Of a stretch of DNA of 64,000 nt, positions 1-9,152 are shown piece after piece. Under the pieces are notes generated by a model. That model saw only the letters and a program-made list of their open reading frames with translations. It was not told where the DNA came from and did not search any database. The position numbers and the translations under genes were made by a program. Position 1 is the stretch's first letter. Each line of letters opens with the position of its first letter. The stretch covers positions 16,351 to 80,350 of the forward strand of contig JADKKC010000016.1 in the NCBI GenBank assembly GCA_016720685.1. The letters run 5' to 3'. Origin of the DNA: Zoogloea sp. (GTDB lineage Bacteria; Pseudomonadota; Gammaproteobacteria; Burkholderiales; Rhodocyclaceae).

Positions 1-901
1 CGGCGTAGACGTCGGCGGGGATTTCGAAGGCGGGGTGCTTCCAGCCGATGTAGGCGCGGGCGGCTTCGATTTCGGCGGCACCCAGCGGGGCGCCGTGCAC
101 GTCGTGGCTGTCCTGCTTGTTGGGGGCGCCGGCGCCGATGATGGTCTTGCAGCAGATCAGGGTCGGGCGGCCGGTTTCGGCCTTGGCGGCCTGGAGGGCG
201 GTTTCGATTTCGACCGGGTCGTGGCCCTGGACGTCGCGCAGCACGTGCCAGCCGTAGGCTTCGAAGCGCTTCGGGGTGTCGTCGGTGAACCAGCCTTCGA
301 CGTGGCCGTCGATGGAGATGTTGTTGTCGTCGTAGAAGGCGATCAGCTTGCCGAGGCCCCAGGTGCCGGCCAGCGAACAGGCTTCGTGGGAGATGCCTTC
401 CATCAGGCAGCCGTCACCGAGGAACACATAGGTGTGGTGGTCGACGATGGCGTGGCCGGGGCGGTTGAAGCTGTCGGCGAGGATTTTTTCGGCCAGCGCC
501 ATGCCCACGGCGTTGGTGATGCCCTGGCCCAGCGGGCCGGTGGTGGTTTCGACGCCGGGGGTGTAGCCGTATTCCGGGTGGCCCGGGGTGCGGCTGTGCA
601 GCTGGCGGAAGTTCTTCATGTCGTCGATGGACAGATCGTAGCCGGTGAGGTGCAGCAGGCTGTAGATCAGCATCGAGCCGTGGCCGTTGGACTGGACGAA
701 GCGGTCGCGGTCGGCCCATTTGGGGTTGGCCGGGTTGTGGCGCAGGTGATGTCGCCACAGGACTTCGGCGATTTCGGCCATGCCCATCGGGGCTCCGGGG
801 TGGCCTGAGTTGGCTTTCTGGACGGCGTCCATGGCTAGCGCGCGGATCGCGCCGGTCAGGGAGTTGAAGACGGGCGGCTTGACGTTACGCGAAGTGGACA
901 T
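1..901 (-). CDS. tkt: Transketolase, N-terminal part (cut by window edge)
   Basis: Thiamine-diphosphate enzyme that moves two-carbon ketol units in the pentose phosphate and Calvin cycles. The visible 300 residues start MSTSRNVKPP and hold the N-terminal PP domain: the SGHPGAPMGMAE segment, the GPLGQGITNAVGMA stretch and the GDGCLMEGISHEA diphosphate/metal-binding motif. The start is ATG at 901, preceded by a purine-rich stretch. The gene runs off the left edge, so the Pyr and C-terminal domains are not seen. prkB lies upstream on the same strand, which fits a Calvin-cycle role, although tkt is also housekeeping. Confidence 0.96.
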   Translation of the reverse strand, partial: MSTSRNVKPPVFNSLTGAIRALAMDAVQKANSGHPGAPMGMAEIAEVLWRHHLRHNPANPKWADRDRFVQSNGHGSMLIYSLLHLTGYDLSIDDMKNFRQLHSRTPGHPEYGYTPGVETTTGPLGQGITNAVGMALAEKILADSFNRPGHAIVDHHTYVFLGDGCLMEGISHEACSLAGTWGLGKLIAFYDDNNISIDGHVEGWFTDDTPKRFEAYGWHVLRDVQGHDPVEIETALQAAKAETGRPTLICCKTIIGAGAPNKQDSHDVHGAPLGAAEIEAARAYIGWKHPAFEIPADVYA

Positions 902-1276
902 CGAAGAACTTTCGGCCGGGGGAGCGGCGCGCAAAGACCGCAATTATCTTTGATTTCCGGGGGCTTGGGTAGCCTTGGCGGCTTGATTGTGGGTGTCGGA
1001 GGCGTCACGGCGGGGGCGTAAAAACTCCGGCACAAGCCGCGTCGCTGCCGTGGTCTTACATTTTCTTGCATCGGGCTCCCAGGCGTTGCCCGTCTCCCGT
1101 TCTGCCGCTTTTGTGCGGGTGTGTGCCGCGTTGCCCCTCGGCGCCTGCAGCAGCGCAGGCTCCGGCCGGCGATGTGGTGCTGGTGGCCGGCGACAGCACC
1201 TATCGCGGCGTCTTCCACGGCCGTGGCAGCTCGGCCTGGAACATGGGCAGGAAATACGGCCGCGTCGCGGTGACGC
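902..1276. other. Intergenic region between prkB and tkt
   Basis: About 375 bases between two genes that both read leftward. It presumably holds the tkt promoter; a loose -10-like TAATTG on the minus strand near 945 is all I can point to. Open frames on both strands here (for example + 1066-1326) have no recognisable domain and overlap the prkB 3' end, so I do not call a gene. Confidence 0.4.
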
Positions 1277-2152
1277 TCATACCCACTGCCGGCGGCGTTC
1301 CATCAGTTTCCAGATCAGCGGCGTGAGGATCAGCTGCATGGCCAGGTCGAGCTTGCCGCCAGGCACCACGATGGTGTTGGCGCGGGACATGAAGCTGTCG
1401 TGGACCATGCGCAGCAGGTAGGGGAAATCCACGCCGCGCGGGTCGCGGAAACGGATGATCACCATCGATTCGTCGGCCGTCGGAATGTCCCGGGCGATGA
1501 AGGGGTTGGAGGTGTCCACCATCGGCACCCGCTGGAAGTTGATGTGGGTGTGGGTGAACTGGGGCACGATGTAATGCACGTAGTCGTGCATGCGCCGCAG
1601 GATGGTTTCCTGCACCGCCTCGAGTGAATAGCCGCGGGTTTTCGTGTCTCGGTGGATTTTCTGGATCCATTCCAGGTTGGTGATCGGCACGACCCCGATC
1701 AGCAGGTCGGCGTGGCGGCCGGTGTTGACCTTGTCGGTGGTGACTGCGCCGTGCAGGCCTTCGTAGAACAGGCAGTCCGTGTCGGGGGGGAGCTCTTCCC
1801 AGGGGGTGAAGCTGCCCACCTTGAGGCCGCGGCGCGACGCCTCTTCGGCATGGTGCAGGTAGTGACGGCGCTTGCCGCCACCGGATTCGCCGTAGGTCCG
1901 GAAGAGGTGCTCAAGCTCTTCGAGCAGGTTGGCTTCGGGGCCGAAGTGGCTGATGCCGCGCTGGCCCTGGCTTTCTGCCTTGACGATCCGCTCGCGGATT
2001 TCATCGCGGGTGTAGCGGTGGAAGCTGTCGCCCTCGATGATCGCGGCGTTGACCTTTTCGCGCCAGAAAATGCCTTCAAAGGTGTGCTTCACGGTGGTGG
2101 CGCCTGCGCCGGACGAACCGGTCACCACGATGATGGGGTGCTTCATTGACAT
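1277..2152 (-). CDS. prkB: Phosphoribulokinase (PrkB type)
   Basis: Phosphorylates ribulose 5-phosphate to ribulose 1,5-bisphosphate with ATP, the step that feeds RuBisCO. The 291-residue product has the usual length of the proteobacterial form. It opens with the P-loop GSSGAGATTVKHTF, followed by the acidic EGDSFHRYTRDE segment and YEGLHGAV. I chose ATG at 2152 because a GGGAG ribosome site lies about 9 bases upstream; an internal ATG at 2146 is also possible. tkt follows on the same strand, and an inositol-phosphatase-family gene lies upstream. No RuBisCO gene is in the window, so autotrophy is only implied. Confidence 0.95.
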   Translation of the reverse strand: MSMKHPIIVVTGSSGAGATTVKHTFEGIFWREKVNAAIIEGDSFHRYTRDEIRERIVKAESQGQRGISHFGPEANLLEELEHLFRTYGESGGGKRRHYLHHAEEASRRGLKVGSFTPWEELPPDTDCLFYEGLHGAVTTDKVNTGRHADLLIGVVPITNLEWIQKIHRDTKTRGYSLEAVQETILRRMHDYVHYIVPQFTHTHINFQRVPMVDTSNPFIARDIPTADESMVIIRFRDPRGVDFPYLLRMVHDSFMSRANTIVVPGGKLDLAMQLILTPLIWKLMERRRQWV

Positions 2153-2307
2153 GAACTGCTCCCGCGAATGAGTGGTTTTGGAACAGCTCACGCGGATATG
2201 AGCTGTTCCAAAAGCGCTCCGCAGCGGGTCTGGATGTAGGCGATCGATGGAATGTCTTTGCTGTCATGCCCCTGGGGGCCGGGCTTGTGAAGGCGTGGTG
2301 GCTTTTT

Positions 2308-3114
2308 TCAGGAGTGGGCGTGCAGCCAGGTGCGCCATTGCTCGAACAGGGCCGGACTGGCGGCGGCGATGACCGAGCGCTTGATGGCCGGGCCGGCCGT
2401 GAGGGGCGTGCCGCCGATGCTGCTGTAGCTGCCGCCGGCCTCTTCGAGGATCAGGCGGCCGGCTGCGTAGTCCCACAGCATCTGGCCGCCGTGGATGTAA
2501 ACATCGAGCCGGCCGGCTGCGACGTAGCACCATTCGAGGGCGCTGGAGCCGAAGTTGCGCTGGGAATAGTAAGGCGGGCGCACCGCCAGTTCGTCGCCCA
2601 GGTGGTGGCTGATACGTTTGAAATCCACGCCGGCGACCGCTTCGCGAAGGTGGCCGGCGGGGCTGCGCAGGGGCAGGGAAACATCGTTGAGCCAGGCTCC
2701 GGCACCGCGGGCGGCGTAGAAGGCTTCGTCGGTAACCGGGTTGTACACCACGCCGATCTGGGTTTTGTGGCTGACCAGATAGGCCACGGCGACGCCGAAG
2801 AAGGGGATGCCGTTGGCGAAATTGGTGGTGCCGTCGATGGGGTCGATGACCCACAGGCCATGCACGCCGGCATGCCACACGCGGCCCTGTTCCTCGGCGC
2901 TCATTTCTTCGCCGAGCACCGGGGCGTGGATCAGGGTGGGCAGGCTTTCGACCAGCGCGGCCTGGGCGGCGAGGTCGGCTTCGGTGAGCACGCTGCCGTC
3001 GGCCTTGTGCTCGCGCACGGCGCGCAGATAGCGGGGCAGAATGGTGGTGCGGGCCATCTCGCGGACGATGGCGACCAATTCACGGGCCTGGTCGAGGCGT
3101 TGGGCACTAGTCAT
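2308..3114 (-). CDS. Inositol monophosphatase family phosphatase
   Basis: Mg2+-dependent sugar or inositol phosphatase of the IMPase/FBPase superfamily. The metal-binding motifs are all present: GEEMSAEE, DPIDGTTNFANG and WDYAAGRLILEEAGG. Length 268 residues, normal for the family. ATG at 3114 overlaps the stop of the upstream thioredoxin-family gene in an ATGA arrangement, suggesting translational coupling; an in-frame ATG at 3129 is an alternative. The substrate cannot be read from sequence. Inositol-1-phosphate, 3',5'-bisphosphonucleotide or, given prkB and tkt next door, a sugar bisphosphate are all possible. Confidence 0.9.
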   Translation of the reverse strand: MTSAQRLDQARELVAIVREMARTTILPRYLRAVREHKADGSVLTEADLAAQAALVESLPTLIHAPVLGEEMSAEEQGRVWHAGVHGLWVIDPIDGTTNFANGIPFFGVAVAYLVSHKTQIGVVYNPVTDEAFYAARGAGAWLNDVSLPLRSPAGHLREAVAGVDFKRISHHLGDELAVRPPYYSQRNFGSSALEWCYVAAGRLDVYIHGGQMLWDYAAGRLILEEAGGSYSSIGGTPLTAGPAIKRSVIAAASPALFEQWRTWLHAHS

Positions 3115-3671
3115 GGGGTGGTCTGCCATTTGATCGAGCAGCCGATGCCGGCCGTTTGCTCATGGGGGCCGTGGCCGGTTTGGGCGATGCGCCGCATGGC
3201 TTCGAAAAGCTCGCGGCGGGCGTTGTCGGGGGCGGGCTGCTTGCCCGATGCGTCGAGGCGGCCGCGGTACTGGAGACCGAGCCCGGCGTCGAAGCCGAAG
3301 AAGTCGGGTGTGCACACGGCGCCGTAGCCCCTGGCGACGGACTGGCTTGCGTCGAGAAGATAAGGGAAGGGAAAGTTCATTTCGGCGGCGATGTGCCGCA
3401 TGTTGTCCCAGGAGTCTTCGGGGTAGCCGGCCGGATCATTGGACATGATCGCCACGCTGCCGATGCCCAGCCCGGCAAGTTCGCGGCAGTCGCGCAAAAT
3501 GCGGGGCAGCACGGCTTTGACATAGGGGCAATGGTTGCAGATGAACATGACCAGCAGGCCTTTCGGGCCGCGGCAGCTGGCGCGCGAGTGCGTGTTGCCG
3601 TCGACGCCGGGGAGCACGAAGTCCGGCGCGGACCAGCCAAAGTCACACAGGGGCGTGGTGAGACTGACCAT
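3111..3671 (-). CDS. Thioredoxin-family protein (AhpC/TSA-like fold)
   Basis: A 186-residue protein with a thioredoxin-like fold and the CxxC-type motif FICNHCPYVKAVLP near residue 43, preceded by an N-terminal APDFVLPGVDG segment typical of peroxiredoxin/ResA-like domains. No signal peptide is visible, so it is probably a cytoplasmic thiol oxidoreductase or peroxidase-like protein. Start ATG at 3671, divergent from rsmE with 47 bases between. Its stop overlaps the start of the inositol-phosphatase gene. The substrate is unknown. Confidence 0.85.
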   Translation of the reverse strand: MVSLTTPLCDFGWSAPDFVLPGVDGNTHSRASCRGPKGLLVMFICNHCPYVKAVLPRILRDCRELAGLGIGSVAIMSNDPAGYPEDSWDNMRHIAAEMNFPFPYLLDASQSVARGYGAVCTPDFFGFDAGLGLQYRGRLDASGKQPAPDNARRELFEAMRRIAQTGHGPHEQTAGIGCSIKWQTTP

Positions 3672-3718
3672 GATCTTCGTTTGTTTCAATCCCGTTGAGG
3701 CTCGCGGATAATAGCACG

Positions 3719-4460
3719 ATGAATCCGCGCTTCTTCTGCCCTGACGGCCTCCTTCCCGCATCCGACATGCCCCTGCCTGCCGCCGTCGCCCACCATGCCG
3801 AGCGCGTGCTGCGCCTGGCCGTGGGCGACCCGGTGACGCTCTTCGACGGTCAGGGCGGCGAGTGTGCTGCGAGCATCCTGGCGTTTGGCAGAGAAGCCTC
3901 TCGCCCGGCTGGGTCCGCGGCTGGCCATCGAGCGCGAATCGCCGCTGCAGATCACCCTCGTTCAGGCGCTGGCCAGTGGCGACAAGATGGACTGGATCGT
4001 GCAAAAGGCGGTCGAGCTCGGCGTTGCCGCGGTGCAGCCGGTGGCGGCCGAGCGGTCGGTGCTCAAGCTTGCGGGCGAACGCGCCGACAAGCGCGTTGCC
4101 CATTGGCAGCAGGTTGCCGTGGCGGCTTGCGAGCAGTCGGGCCGCAATCGGGTGCCGGTGGTGGGCGAGATCCTGCCCTTGGCCAAATACCTGGCCCGGC
4201 CGTTTGATGGCACGCGCCTGATCCTTGCGCCGGGTGCCGACGGGGCGCTGGCCCGCAAGGCCAGGCCAGGCCGGCCGGTGGCGATCCTGATCGGGCCCGA
4301 AGGGGGCTGGTCGCCGGCCGAGCTTGATCTTGCGGCCCGCGCCGGCTGTGCGCCGCTGGCCCTCGGGCCGCGGGTGCTGCGTACCGAAACCGCCGGCCTC
4401 GCGGCGCTGGCGGCGATGCAAACCATGTGGGGTGATTTTCCGGGAGAGGCAGATGTTTGA
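3719..4460 (+). pseudogene. rsmE: 16S rRNA m3U1498 methyltransferase, single-base frameshift
   Basis: RsmE methylates U1498 of 16S rRNA. The N-terminal PUA-like part (MNPRFFCPDG...VGDPVTLFDG) reads in one frame from ATG 3719. From about 3900 the SPOUT domain continues in another frame: RESPLQITLVQALASGDKMD, CEQSGRNRVP, LIGPEGGWSP and LGPRVLRTET. Skipping one base near 3899 (in gcctctcgcc) restores a normal protein of about 246 residues. The rest of the gene is intact and the family is widely conserved, so a sequencing indel is as likely as a real mutation. The 3' end overlaps the next gene by 8 bases. Confidence 0.88.
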
Positions 4461-5940
4461 ATCGGCGGAGCTGGGCCATCGCTTGTCGAAAGAAGACTAC
4501 GCAGCGATCGAGCCCACGTTGCGCACCGAGCTGCTCGAAGCGCAGTTCGATCTGCTGGAAAACAAGGATTTCTCGGTGGTGATCCTCATCAACGGGATCG
4601 ACGGTGCAGGCCGGGGCGAAACGGTGAATCTGCTCAACGAGTGGATGGACCCGCGCCACATCGAGGTGCATGCCTTCGACCAGCCCACCGACGAGGAACG
4701 GGAGCAGCCCTTCCTGTGGCGCTTTTGGCGCGCGCTGCCGCCGCGGGGCAAGATCGGCATTCTTTTTGGCAACTGGTATTCCGAGCCCATCGGCGACCGT
4801 GCCTTCGGGCGCATCAAGAAGGCGCATCTCGACCAGCGCCTGTCCGAACTCAACCGCTTCGAGGCGATGCTGAGTGCCGAGGGCGTGATGCTGGTGAAGT
4901 TCTGGTTCCATTTGTCGCGTCCGGCCCAAAAGAAACGTCTCAAGGCCCTCGAAGCCAACCCGGACACCCGCTGGCGGGTGGGCGAGGCCGACTGGCAGTT
5001 CTACGAGGAATACGACCGCTACCGGGAGGTGGCCGAGCATGTGCTTCGCCGCACCAGTACCGGCATCGCGCCGTGGGTGATCGTCGACGGCACCGACCCC
5101 CAATACCGTGCCGTGCATGTGGGGCGCACCTTGCTGGAGCGCCTGCAGCGCCGCATCGAGTTTGTGCGCAAGGGTTTTCGGCCGCGCCAGACGGCTGCGC
5201 CGCTGGTGGTGGCGCCGGACGAGCGCAACCTGCTCAACGCGCTGGTGCTCAACCAGCCGATGGACAAGAAGGAATACGACAAGCAGCTCGAAAAGCTCCA
5301 GGGCCGGCTGGCGCTGGCGCTGCGCAGCGATGCCTTTGCCAGGCGCAGCCTGGTGATGGTTTTCGAGGGCATGGACGCCGCCGGGAAGGGCGGAGCGATC
5401 CGCCGCATCACCGAGGCCCTCGACACGCGCAAGTATCGTGTCGTGCCGATTGCGGCGCCCAGCGACGAGGAGCAGGCCAGGCCCTACCTGTGGCGTTTCT
5501 GGCGACGCCTGCCGCGGCGCGGCAAGGTGACGATCTTTGATCGCTCCTGGTACGGCCGGGTGCTGGTCGAGCGGGTCGAGGGCTTTTGTTCCGAGGCCGA
5601 CTGGATGCGCGCCTACACCGAGATCAACGATTTCGAGGACCAGCTGGTGTCGGCCGGGGCGATTGTCGTGAAGTTGTGGCTGTCCGTCAGCGACGACGAG
5701 CAGCTGCTGCGCTTCAAGGCGCGGGAGACGGAATCCTTCAAGCGCTACAAGATCACCCCCGACGACTGGCGCAACCGCGAAAAATGGCCGCTCTACGAGC
5801 CGGCGGTATGCGACATGATTGATCGGACGAGCACCGAAAACGCATCCTGGACGCTGGTCGAGGCCGACAATAAATATTATGCCCGGGTAAAGATTCTGCG
5901 CATCCTGGTCGATAAGATCGACGCAGCCCTGAAGGCATGA
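4453..5940 (+). CDS. pap: Two-domain polyphosphate kinase 2 (polyphosphate:AMP phosphotransferase type)
   Basis: 495 residues made of two tandem PPK2 domains, the architecture of class II PPK2 enzymes that phosphorylate AMP to ADP with polyphosphate. The C-terminal domain (about 270-490) has an intact Walker A, GMDAAGKGGAI, and the DRSWYGRVLVERVEGF lid motif. The N-terminal domain (about 20-240) has altered versions, GIDGAGRGETVN and GNWYSEPIGD, lacking the Walker A lysine. Start ATG at 4453 overlaps rsmE. Assignment to AMP rather than ADP or GDP rests on the two-domain layout. Confidence 0.92.
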   Translation: MFESAELGHRLSKEDYAAIEPTLRTELLEAQFDLLENKDFSVVILINGIDGAGRGETVNLLNEWMDPRHIEVHAFDQPTDEEREQPFLWRFWRALPPRGKIGILFGNWYSEPIGDRAFGRIKKAHLDQRLSELNRFEAMLSAEGVMLVKFWFHLSRPAQKKRLKALEANPDTRWRVGEADWQFYEEYDRYREVAEHVLRRTSTGIAPWVIVDGTDPQYRAVHVGRTLLERLQRRIEFVRKGFRPRQTAAPLVVAPDERNLLNALVLNQPMDKKEYDKQLEKLQGRLALALRSDAFARRSLVMVFEGMDAAGKGGAIRRITEALDTRKYRVVPIAAPSDEEQARPYLWRFWRRLPRRGKVTIFDRSWYGRVLVERVEGFCSEADWMRAYTEINDFEDQLVSAGAIVVKLWLSVSDDEQLLRFKARETESFKRYKITPDDWRNREKWPLYEPAVCDMIDRTSTENASWTLVEADNKYYARVKILRILVDKIDAALKA

Positions 5941-5995
5941 AGCGGGCAGGCCGCAGCAGGCCTGAATACTTCCCCTCGTTATAGCGAAAATTCCA

Positions 5996-7348
5996 TTGAA
6001 TTCATCTGAAAACACGCCCGTGCCCCTGTCGGCAAACGAGCTTTCCCAGCGTTTCGTTGCCTGGGTGCGGGCTGCCGCACCCTACATCCACGCCTTTCGA
6101 GGCAAGACTTTCGTGCTCGGTTTCGGGGGCGAGGTTGCCATTGGCCAGCTGGGCCAGAAACTGGCCTACGACTGCAACCTGCTGGCCGCGCTCGGCGTGC
6201 GCCTGGTGCTGGTGCATGGCGCACGGCCCCAGATCGATGCCGAAATGGCCCGGCGGGGCTTGGTGCCGCGCTTTCACAAAGGCCTGCGCGTGACCGATGC
6301 GGAGGCCCTTGAATGCGTCAAGGCGGCGATGGCGGTGACCCGCATCGAGGTCGAAGCCCAGCTCTCCCAGGGGCTGCCGAACACACCGATGGCGGGCAGT
6401 TTCATGCGCGTGACCGGTGGCAACTTCATTACCGCCAAGCCGGTGGGGGTGGATGAAGGCGTCGACTATGGCTTCACCGGCGCGGTGCGCAAGGTGATCG
6501 CCGAGGAAATCGCGGCCGATCTCGACCAGCAAAACGTGGTGCTGATGTCGCCGCTGGGAGTTTCGCCGGCGGGCGAGATCTTCAACATGAGCATGGAGAC
6601 GGTGGCCGAGGCGGTGGCGATCGGGTTGAAGGCCGAGAAGCTCATCTACCTGTGCGACGCGCCTGGCCTGCTCGACACCAAAGGCGGGCTGATCGAGGCG
6701 ATCACCGCCGACGACGCCGAGGCCATGCTCAAGGCGGGCGAAGGCATGACCGAAGACCTCGACCTTTACCTGCCCTGCGCAATCCGCGCGGTGCGCAAGG
6801 GCGTTGGCCGTGCCCACCTGATCGACCGGGACAAGGACGGCGGCCTGCTGCTTGAATTCTTTACGCCGCAGGGCGTCGGTACGGTGATTACCCGTGATCC
6901 GCTGTTCCGCCTCCGCGAGGCGACCGTCGAGGATGTGGGGGCCTTGTCGAGCGTGATCGCGCCGATGGAGGCCGATGGCACGCTGGTACGGCGCAGTCGC
7001 GAGCGCCTCGAGGAGGAGGTCGAGCGCTTTACCGTCGTCGACTACGACGGCGTGCTGGTAGGCTGCGCGGCCCTTTACCCGTTTATCGACGAGCGCGCCG
7101 CCGAGATGGCCTGCGTGGCCGTGGTGCCGGAGCACCGCCGCGCCGGTCTGGGTGAAATGCTGTTGCGGCGCATGGAAGAGCGCGCCCAGGCGATCGGCGT
7201 CGAGCGCCTGTTCGTGCTCACCACGCGTACGTCCGACTGGTTTCGCGAGCGCGGCTTCCGTCAGGCTCCGCCCGAAGATCTGCCGCGTCAGAAGCGGGAG
7301 ATGTACGACGTCAGCCGTCGCTCCAAGGTCTTCATGAAAACCCTGTGA
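5996..7348 (+). CDS. argA: N-acetylglutamate synthase (amino-acid N-acetyltransferase)
   Basis: First step of arginine synthesis: acetyl-CoA plus glutamate. 450 residues, with an amino-acid-kinase-like domain (about 35-290, FVLGFGGEVAIG, LVHGARPQI) followed by a GNAT domain (about 305-445) with acetyl-CoA loop VVPEHRRAGLGEMLL. This kinase-GNAT fusion is the classical ArgA form. The frame opens at TTG 5996; no ATG precedes the conserved region and no strong ribosome site is visible. A GTG at 6020 is an alternative start. It follows the PPK2 gene by 55 bases. Confidence 0.93.
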   Translation: MNSSENTPVPLSANELSQRFVAWVRAAAPYIHAFRGKTFVLGFGGEVAIGQLGQKLAYDCNLLAALGVRLVLVHGARPQIDAEMARRGLVPRFHKGLRVTDAEALECVKAAMAVTRIEVEAQLSQGLPNTPMAGSFMRVTGGNFITAKPVGVDEGVDYGFTGAVRKVIAEEIAADLDQQNVVLMSPLGVSPAGEIFNMSMETVAEAVAIGLKAEKLIYLCDAPGLLDTKGGLIEAITADDAEAMLKAGEGMTEDLDLYLPCAIRAVRKGVGRAHLIDRDKDGGLLLEFFTPQGVGTVITRDPLFRLREATVEDVGALSSVIAPMEADGTLVRRSRERLEEEVERFTVVDYDGVLVGCAALYPFIDERAAEMACVAVVPEHRRAGLGEMLLRRMEERAQAIGVERLFVLTTRTSDWFRERGFRQAPPEDLPRQKREMYDVSRRSKVFMKTL

Positions 7349-7358
7349 AAGTGACCGT

Positions 7359-9002
7359 TTGATCGCCCGATTCGTTGGACACGTCTTCCCGCCGCGCGCG
7401 CCGCGGCGTGTCCTGGCGCTGCCTGCGCTCTTGCTGTCGGCCGGGCCGGCACTGGCCGCCTGGCCTGAAAGCCTCGACACGTCCGTTGTGACGCTGGGTG
7501 CCAGCGCCCTGGCAATTATCGGGCTGGCGGGTGGCGGCTACGTGCTCCGGCTCCGCCAGCGCCTGACGGCCCTGCAGGTCCGTCTGGGCACCGCCGGAAC
7601 AGCAGAGGCACGGGTCGGGGGGAGGATGCCTTCCGAAAGGACGCGAGACTGGCATTTCCGGGTGGCGGCCGAGGCGGGCCATTGCCTGGACGGCTGGGTT
7701 GACCTGGACGGGCGGTTGTACTGGGTCAATCAGGCGATTGAGCGCTACACCGGGCAGCCGGTCGACGTGGTGCTGGCAGGCGATTTCGTCGATCTCGTCG
7801 TCTATGAACGCGACCGCGCCTATTGTCGCGACCAGATTCGCCAGGCGCTCGCCAGCGGGGTGGCCGCCGAATTCGAATTGCGGCTGGTCAATGGGCGCGG
7901 CAGCGTGCAGTGGATGGCCTGCTACTGGCAGCCTGTCTGCGGCGACGACGGCACTCTGCTGGGTTTGCGGGCGACAATGAGCGACATCCAGGCGCGCAAG
8001 GAGGCCGAGTTCAAGCTGCTCGAATCGGTCGCCGCCCTGCGCCGTGCCCAGGCGCTCTCCGAGCATTACCTGCGGCGCAGCAACGAGGAGCGTTCGCGCC
8101 TGTCGGCGCTGCTTGACGTGGTGCGGATGGGCATCCTGTTCATGGATACCGACCGCCGCGTGGTCTATTGCAACCGGACCTTCTGTGAGATCTGGGGCCT
8201 GCCGGATGCCGAGCGTTTTGTCGGCATGCGCGACGTGGCGCTCCAGAAGCATGCCCTTGCGCTCATCGAGGACGGCGCGGGTTATCAGCAGCACGTTTCC
8301 CAGGTCTTGCTGTGCCGGGAGCCGAGCGAGCCCTTTGAAATCCATTTCAGTGACGGGCGGATCGTCACCGATTTTTCGCGCATCGTGCCCGGGCCGGACG
8401 GAGCCCGGGCGATTGGACGGATCTGGGTCTTCGAGGACATCACCGAGCAGCGCCGGGTGGCCAATCAGCTCTTGCACCTGGCCGAACGCGATCCGCTCAC
8501 CAACCTGTTCAACCGCCGCCGCTTCCACGAGGAGCTCGAACGCATGCTGGCCGACGGGCGGCGCCACGGGGAGGAGGTGGGCCTGCTCGCCATCGACCTG
8601 GACGAGTTCAAGCCGGTCAACGACAGCTATGGTCACCAGGCCGGCGATGAAGTCCTGGTCGGCCTGGCCGGTGCGGTGGCTTCGGTGGTGCGGCGCAACG
8701 AAATGTTCTTTCGCATGGGGGGCGACGAGTTCGCGATCCTCGTGTCGGCGGCTGACCCCCAGGGGCTGGCCGAACTGGCCCGGCGGGTGTGCGCCTGCAT
8801 TGCAGGCTTGAACTTTTCCTTCGGCCGGGGGCAGGGGACGGCGACGGTCACGGCGAGCATTGGCATCGCCCTGAGCACCCGCCACGGGGAGGACGGCGAG
8901 CGCCTGATCGGTGCGGCCGACCGCGGGATGTACCGGGCCAAGGCGCTGGGCGGCAATTGCTGGGAATTTGCCCAGGATGCGGTGGGCCCGCCGCTTGATT
9001 GA
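7359..9002 (+). CDS. PAS-PAS-GGDEF diguanylate cyclase
   Basis: Probable c-di-GMP synthase. An N-terminal hydrophobic segment (ALPALLLSAGPALA) and a second (ASALAIIGLAGGGYVL) suggest membrane anchoring. Two PAS-like sensor domains follow (about 100-215 and 240-360). The GGDEF domain (about 375-540) has RDPLTNLFNRRRF, the DEFKPVNDSYGHQAGDEVL helix and an intact RMGGDEFAIL active site, so activity is expected. No RxxD inhibitory site is seen in the usual place. The start is uncertain: TTG 7359 is the first usable codon, ten bases after argA. The GGDEF domain ends almost at the C-terminus and there is no EAL domain. Confidence 0.88.
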   Translation: MIARFVGHVFPPRAPRRVLALPALLLSAGPALAAWPESLDTSVVTLGASALAIIGLAGGGYVLRLRQRLTALQVRLGTAGTAEARVGGRMPSERTRDWHFRVAAEAGHCLDGWVDLDGRLYWVNQAIERYTGQPVDVVLAGDFVDLVVYERDRAYCRDQIRQALASGVAAEFELRLVNGRGSVQWMACYWQPVCGDDGTLLGLRATMSDIQARKEAEFKLLESVAALRRAQALSEHYLRRSNEERSRLSALLDVVRMGILFMDTDRRVVYCNRTFCEIWGLPDAERFVGMRDVALQKHALALIEDGAGYQQHVSQVLLCREPSEPFEIHFSDGRIVTDFSRIVPGPDGARAIGRIWVFEDITEQRRVANQLLHLAERDPLTNLFNRRRFHEELERMLADGRRHGEEVGLLAIDLDEFKPVNDSYGHQAGDEVLVGLAGAVASVVRRNEMFFRMGGDEFAILVSAADPQGLAELARRVCACIAGLNFSFGRGQGTATVTASIGIALSTRHGEDGERLIGAADRGMYRAKALGGNCWEFAQDAVGPPLD

Positions 9003-9063
9003 GCCGGGCGCCCAGGCGGGGTTGTCGCGGCTTGTCCAGCGGGCTGGAGTTCGCGTGCGATCC

Positions 9064-9092
9064 CTGAAATGATGGGCAATAGCCCCTATAAT
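9064..9092 (+). promoter_or_regulatory. Sigma-70-type promoter for yggX
   Basis: CTGAAA at 9064-9069 and a consensus TATAAT at 9087-9092, separated by 17 bases, about 60 bases upstream of yggX. Judged by eye. Confidence 0.5.
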
Positions 9093-9152
9093 CTCGCCAC
9101 ATTGCCGGCGGCTGTCCGATTGCCCCGGCAAACCCAACTCATGAGGTGATAC

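Noticed and set aside
1066..1326. Possible small exported protein between tkt and prkB
   Set aside because: A hydrophobic start is followed by sequence with no recognisable domain, and it overlaps the conserved end of prkB; unsupported.
1277..3671. A complete Calvin-cycle operon
   Set aside because: prkB and tkt are present but no RuBisCO, cbbR or aldolase gene is in view, and the phosphatase is not a recognisable FBPase; only a partial link is supported.
4063..6015. A 650-codon frame opposite rsmE and the PPK2 gene
   Set aside because: Antisense shadow of conserved genes.
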